This document shows positions 62,505 through 64,000 of a DNA stretch of 64,000 nt, piece after piece. The translations under genes and the position numbers were made by a program. Numbering within the stretch: the stretch's first letter is position 1; the number at the start of each line of letters is the position of its first letter. A model generated the notes under the pieces. The model saw only the letters and a program-made list of their open reading frames with translations, was not told where the DNA came from and did no database searches. This DNA is from Russula earlei (Eukaryota > Basidiomycota > Agaricomycetes > Russulales > Russulaceae), in contig JAGFNK010000069.1 in assembly GCA_025769875.1 (NCBI GenBank), forward strand, positions 62,001 to 126,000, read 5' to 3'.

Positions 62505-64000
62505 ACCACGGCTTCTACCTCAAATACTCTTGTTATCCCTGAACCTTCTATCGAACCCGCTTCCTCATCTAACCCTCTTCAACACTGAACCGTCACTCGA
62601 CGCAACCAAGAAAACCTACCTAGTCATATTACTGGTAACGCCTTTTGGCATCCCGACGAACCCGAAGTAGGATACTACCTCCGCATTGAAAACCTTTACC
62701 ACCCTATCGAATTTATCAACGGACGTTGGTATAAACTTGATAGACGAGAAGTCGGACTCAACCTTGAATACGCCACTCATGAAGGCCTTGTTCTCAATAA
62801 CAAAGAACACGGTTTAGGAACTTGGGATCAATCAGACCCCCAGTACCAACTTTTTCAATACCAACCTTCACCTTCTCTTGGAAGACATCGTTTATCTTCA
62901 GCAGAAGAATCCGAACGACCTTCCTCTCGACCTCGAACTAGACAACCTTCACCAAGGTTATCTCCTATACATCTAGCTGTAGAAGCCGCGCCAGCACCCG
63001 AACCACTTCCTGTACCACAAAGGATTTTTGGTATCGCTCGCGTACCCACTCCTAGACCTATTACCCCTCCTACTCCACCTTCACCTCCTACTCCACCACC
63101 TCCAGCTATGGCTGCCATAGTCCCAATCCCCTCTAATGGAGCGGTCAGGGGAAACCCACCATCTATCTTCGATGGAGATCGCTCCCAATCCTCCAAATTC
63201 ATGAGAGAGTTTGCCATCTTTCGCAATATGAATGATGAAAACTCCCTCTTCAACAATCCTTATAGACGAGTTAACGCTTGTCTATCCTTTATAAGAGGCC
63301 CTAATGTAGACCATTGGGTTGACACTCAACTGGAAGCAGTCAATAATAGTGTCAACACACTGGGAATACTCAGGACCGATGAAGTTCTATGGAACGACTT
63401 TAGAAATGCGTTTAACAATGCCTTCACTGACACCAATAAAAGGCAAAACGCATTCAACAAATTAGCTGTTCTAAGGCAACAAGGACCTGACCTGGACTCT
63501 TATATTGCCACCTTTACCAACCTTGCTAATGACGCAGGATACGACCTAAATGCAAACGGAACTCTAGACTACTTTGCTAGAGGTCTTAGTAGGCCACTCC
63601 TTAACAACGTCTTATCAAGGGAAACCCTACCTACCAACTTTACGGAATGGACTGAAGCAGCTAGAAAGGAACATAACAAATATGCCGTGAGGCAAAGCTA
63701 CATGGGAGATATACGCAATATCGCACGTAATCCCCAACGATTCCTTAACTTCCGTCCTACCAACACTACATTCCGCCCTCCTACTGGACCGCCTCCTAGG
63801 GCCAATCCTACGTTTGTACCAAGGAACCCTACGGGTCAATTTATTCCTAGGAGCAACAACCAAGTTGTTCCAATGGATGTTGATTGTGCTAGAGCGGCCA
63901 CCACTGAGCAAGAGAAGAAACAACATCAAATTGAAGGACGTTGCTTCTTTTGCTCTAAACAAGGACATGTTGCACGCAACTGTCCTAACAAGCCGACCAC
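62505..64000 (+). CDS. Retrotransposon Gag, partial, with an internal stop
   Basis: Capsid/nucleocapsid protein of the LTR element. One frame runs from about 62505 to the window end, broken only by a TGA at 62586-62588; no start codon is evident upstream. Readable parts are GNAFWHPDEPEVGYYLRIEN, a Pro-rich linker (PTPPSPPTPPPPA), and from the in-frame ATG at 63108 the capsid region NPPSIFDGDRSQSSKFMREF, WNDFRNAFNNAFTDTNKRQN and LDYFARGLSRPLLNNVLS. At the edge lies a CX2CX4HX4C zinc knuckle (CFFCSKQGHVARNC, 63943-63983). A shorter Gag starting at 63108 is possible. The TGA could be an old CGA mutated by C to T. Confidence 0.8.

Larger units (their letters stand above)
61603..64000 (+). mobile_element. 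Ty3/gypsy LTR retrotransposon, 5' part
   Basis: An element starting at TG (61603) within the transposase gene. It has an 881-bp LTR, a self-priming type primer-binding site and a gag reading frame ending in a zinc knuckle at the window edge. pol and the 3' LTR lie outside the window. The orientation and gag type fit the Ty3/gypsy (Metaviridae) group, Tf1/sushi-like by priming. Expected target duplication would be TTGGG (61598-61602), to be matched beyond the window. Confidence 0.88.

Overview
The window is nuclear DNA of a filamentous basidiomycete, most likely an Agaricomycete. The genes are dense and cut by many short introns of about 50 bases (GT..AG, many GTANGT donors). Recognisable gene families are fungal: a Goodbye-NACHT-ankyrin STAND protein, Atg26-type sterol glucosyltransferases, Pet127 and the fungal Rpn13 layout. 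No rRNA, CRISPR array or confident tRNA was seen. All exon joins were made by eye from splice consensus and family knowledge, without database searches.

Layout. 0-5.4 kb: the 5' part of a derlin gene, a complete STAND/NLR-like gene, and a small non-autonomous element with 45-bp terminal inverted repeats. 5.7-25.9 kb: a conserved housekeeping block with RAD50, a SCOC-like short coiled-coil protein, the proteasomal ubiquitin receptor Rpn13, the GTPase Arl8, mitochondrial Pet127, a universal-stress-protein-domain protein, an M3 oligopeptidase and a polo-box protein that has no kinase domain. 26.9-30.3 kb: a multi-span membrane protein and a decayed PIG-F (GPI anchor) gene. 31-40.7 kb: a tandem pair of sterol glucosyltransferases. 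42.8-52.4 kb: Mps1/TTK kinase, nitronate monooxygenase, PrxQ-type peroxiredoxin, Tim9 and DAHP synthase.

52.4-64 kb is very different. It is gene-poor and rich in low-complexity sequence, and holds two decayed conserved genes (a STRAP WD40 pseudogene and an ALG7 pseudogene). Between them lies a nearly perfect 2-kb inverted repeat. Each arm carries an intact two-exon gene for a small secreted prepropeptide with a Lys-Arg processing site. The two mature peptides differ strongly while the introns, leaders and flanks are nearly identical. Next comes a MULE-type transposase with a nonsense mutation, interrupted by a Ty3/gypsy LTR retrotransposon. That element's primer-binding site matches its own predicted transcript 5' end, as in Tf1-type self-priming elements; its gag runs off the window.

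The most unusual item is the inverted-repeat peptide locus at 56.7-58.7 kb. The housekeeping genes look unlinked in function; several sit as divergent pairs sharing short promoters (SCOC/RPN13, ARL8/PET127, M3 peptidase/polo-box protein).
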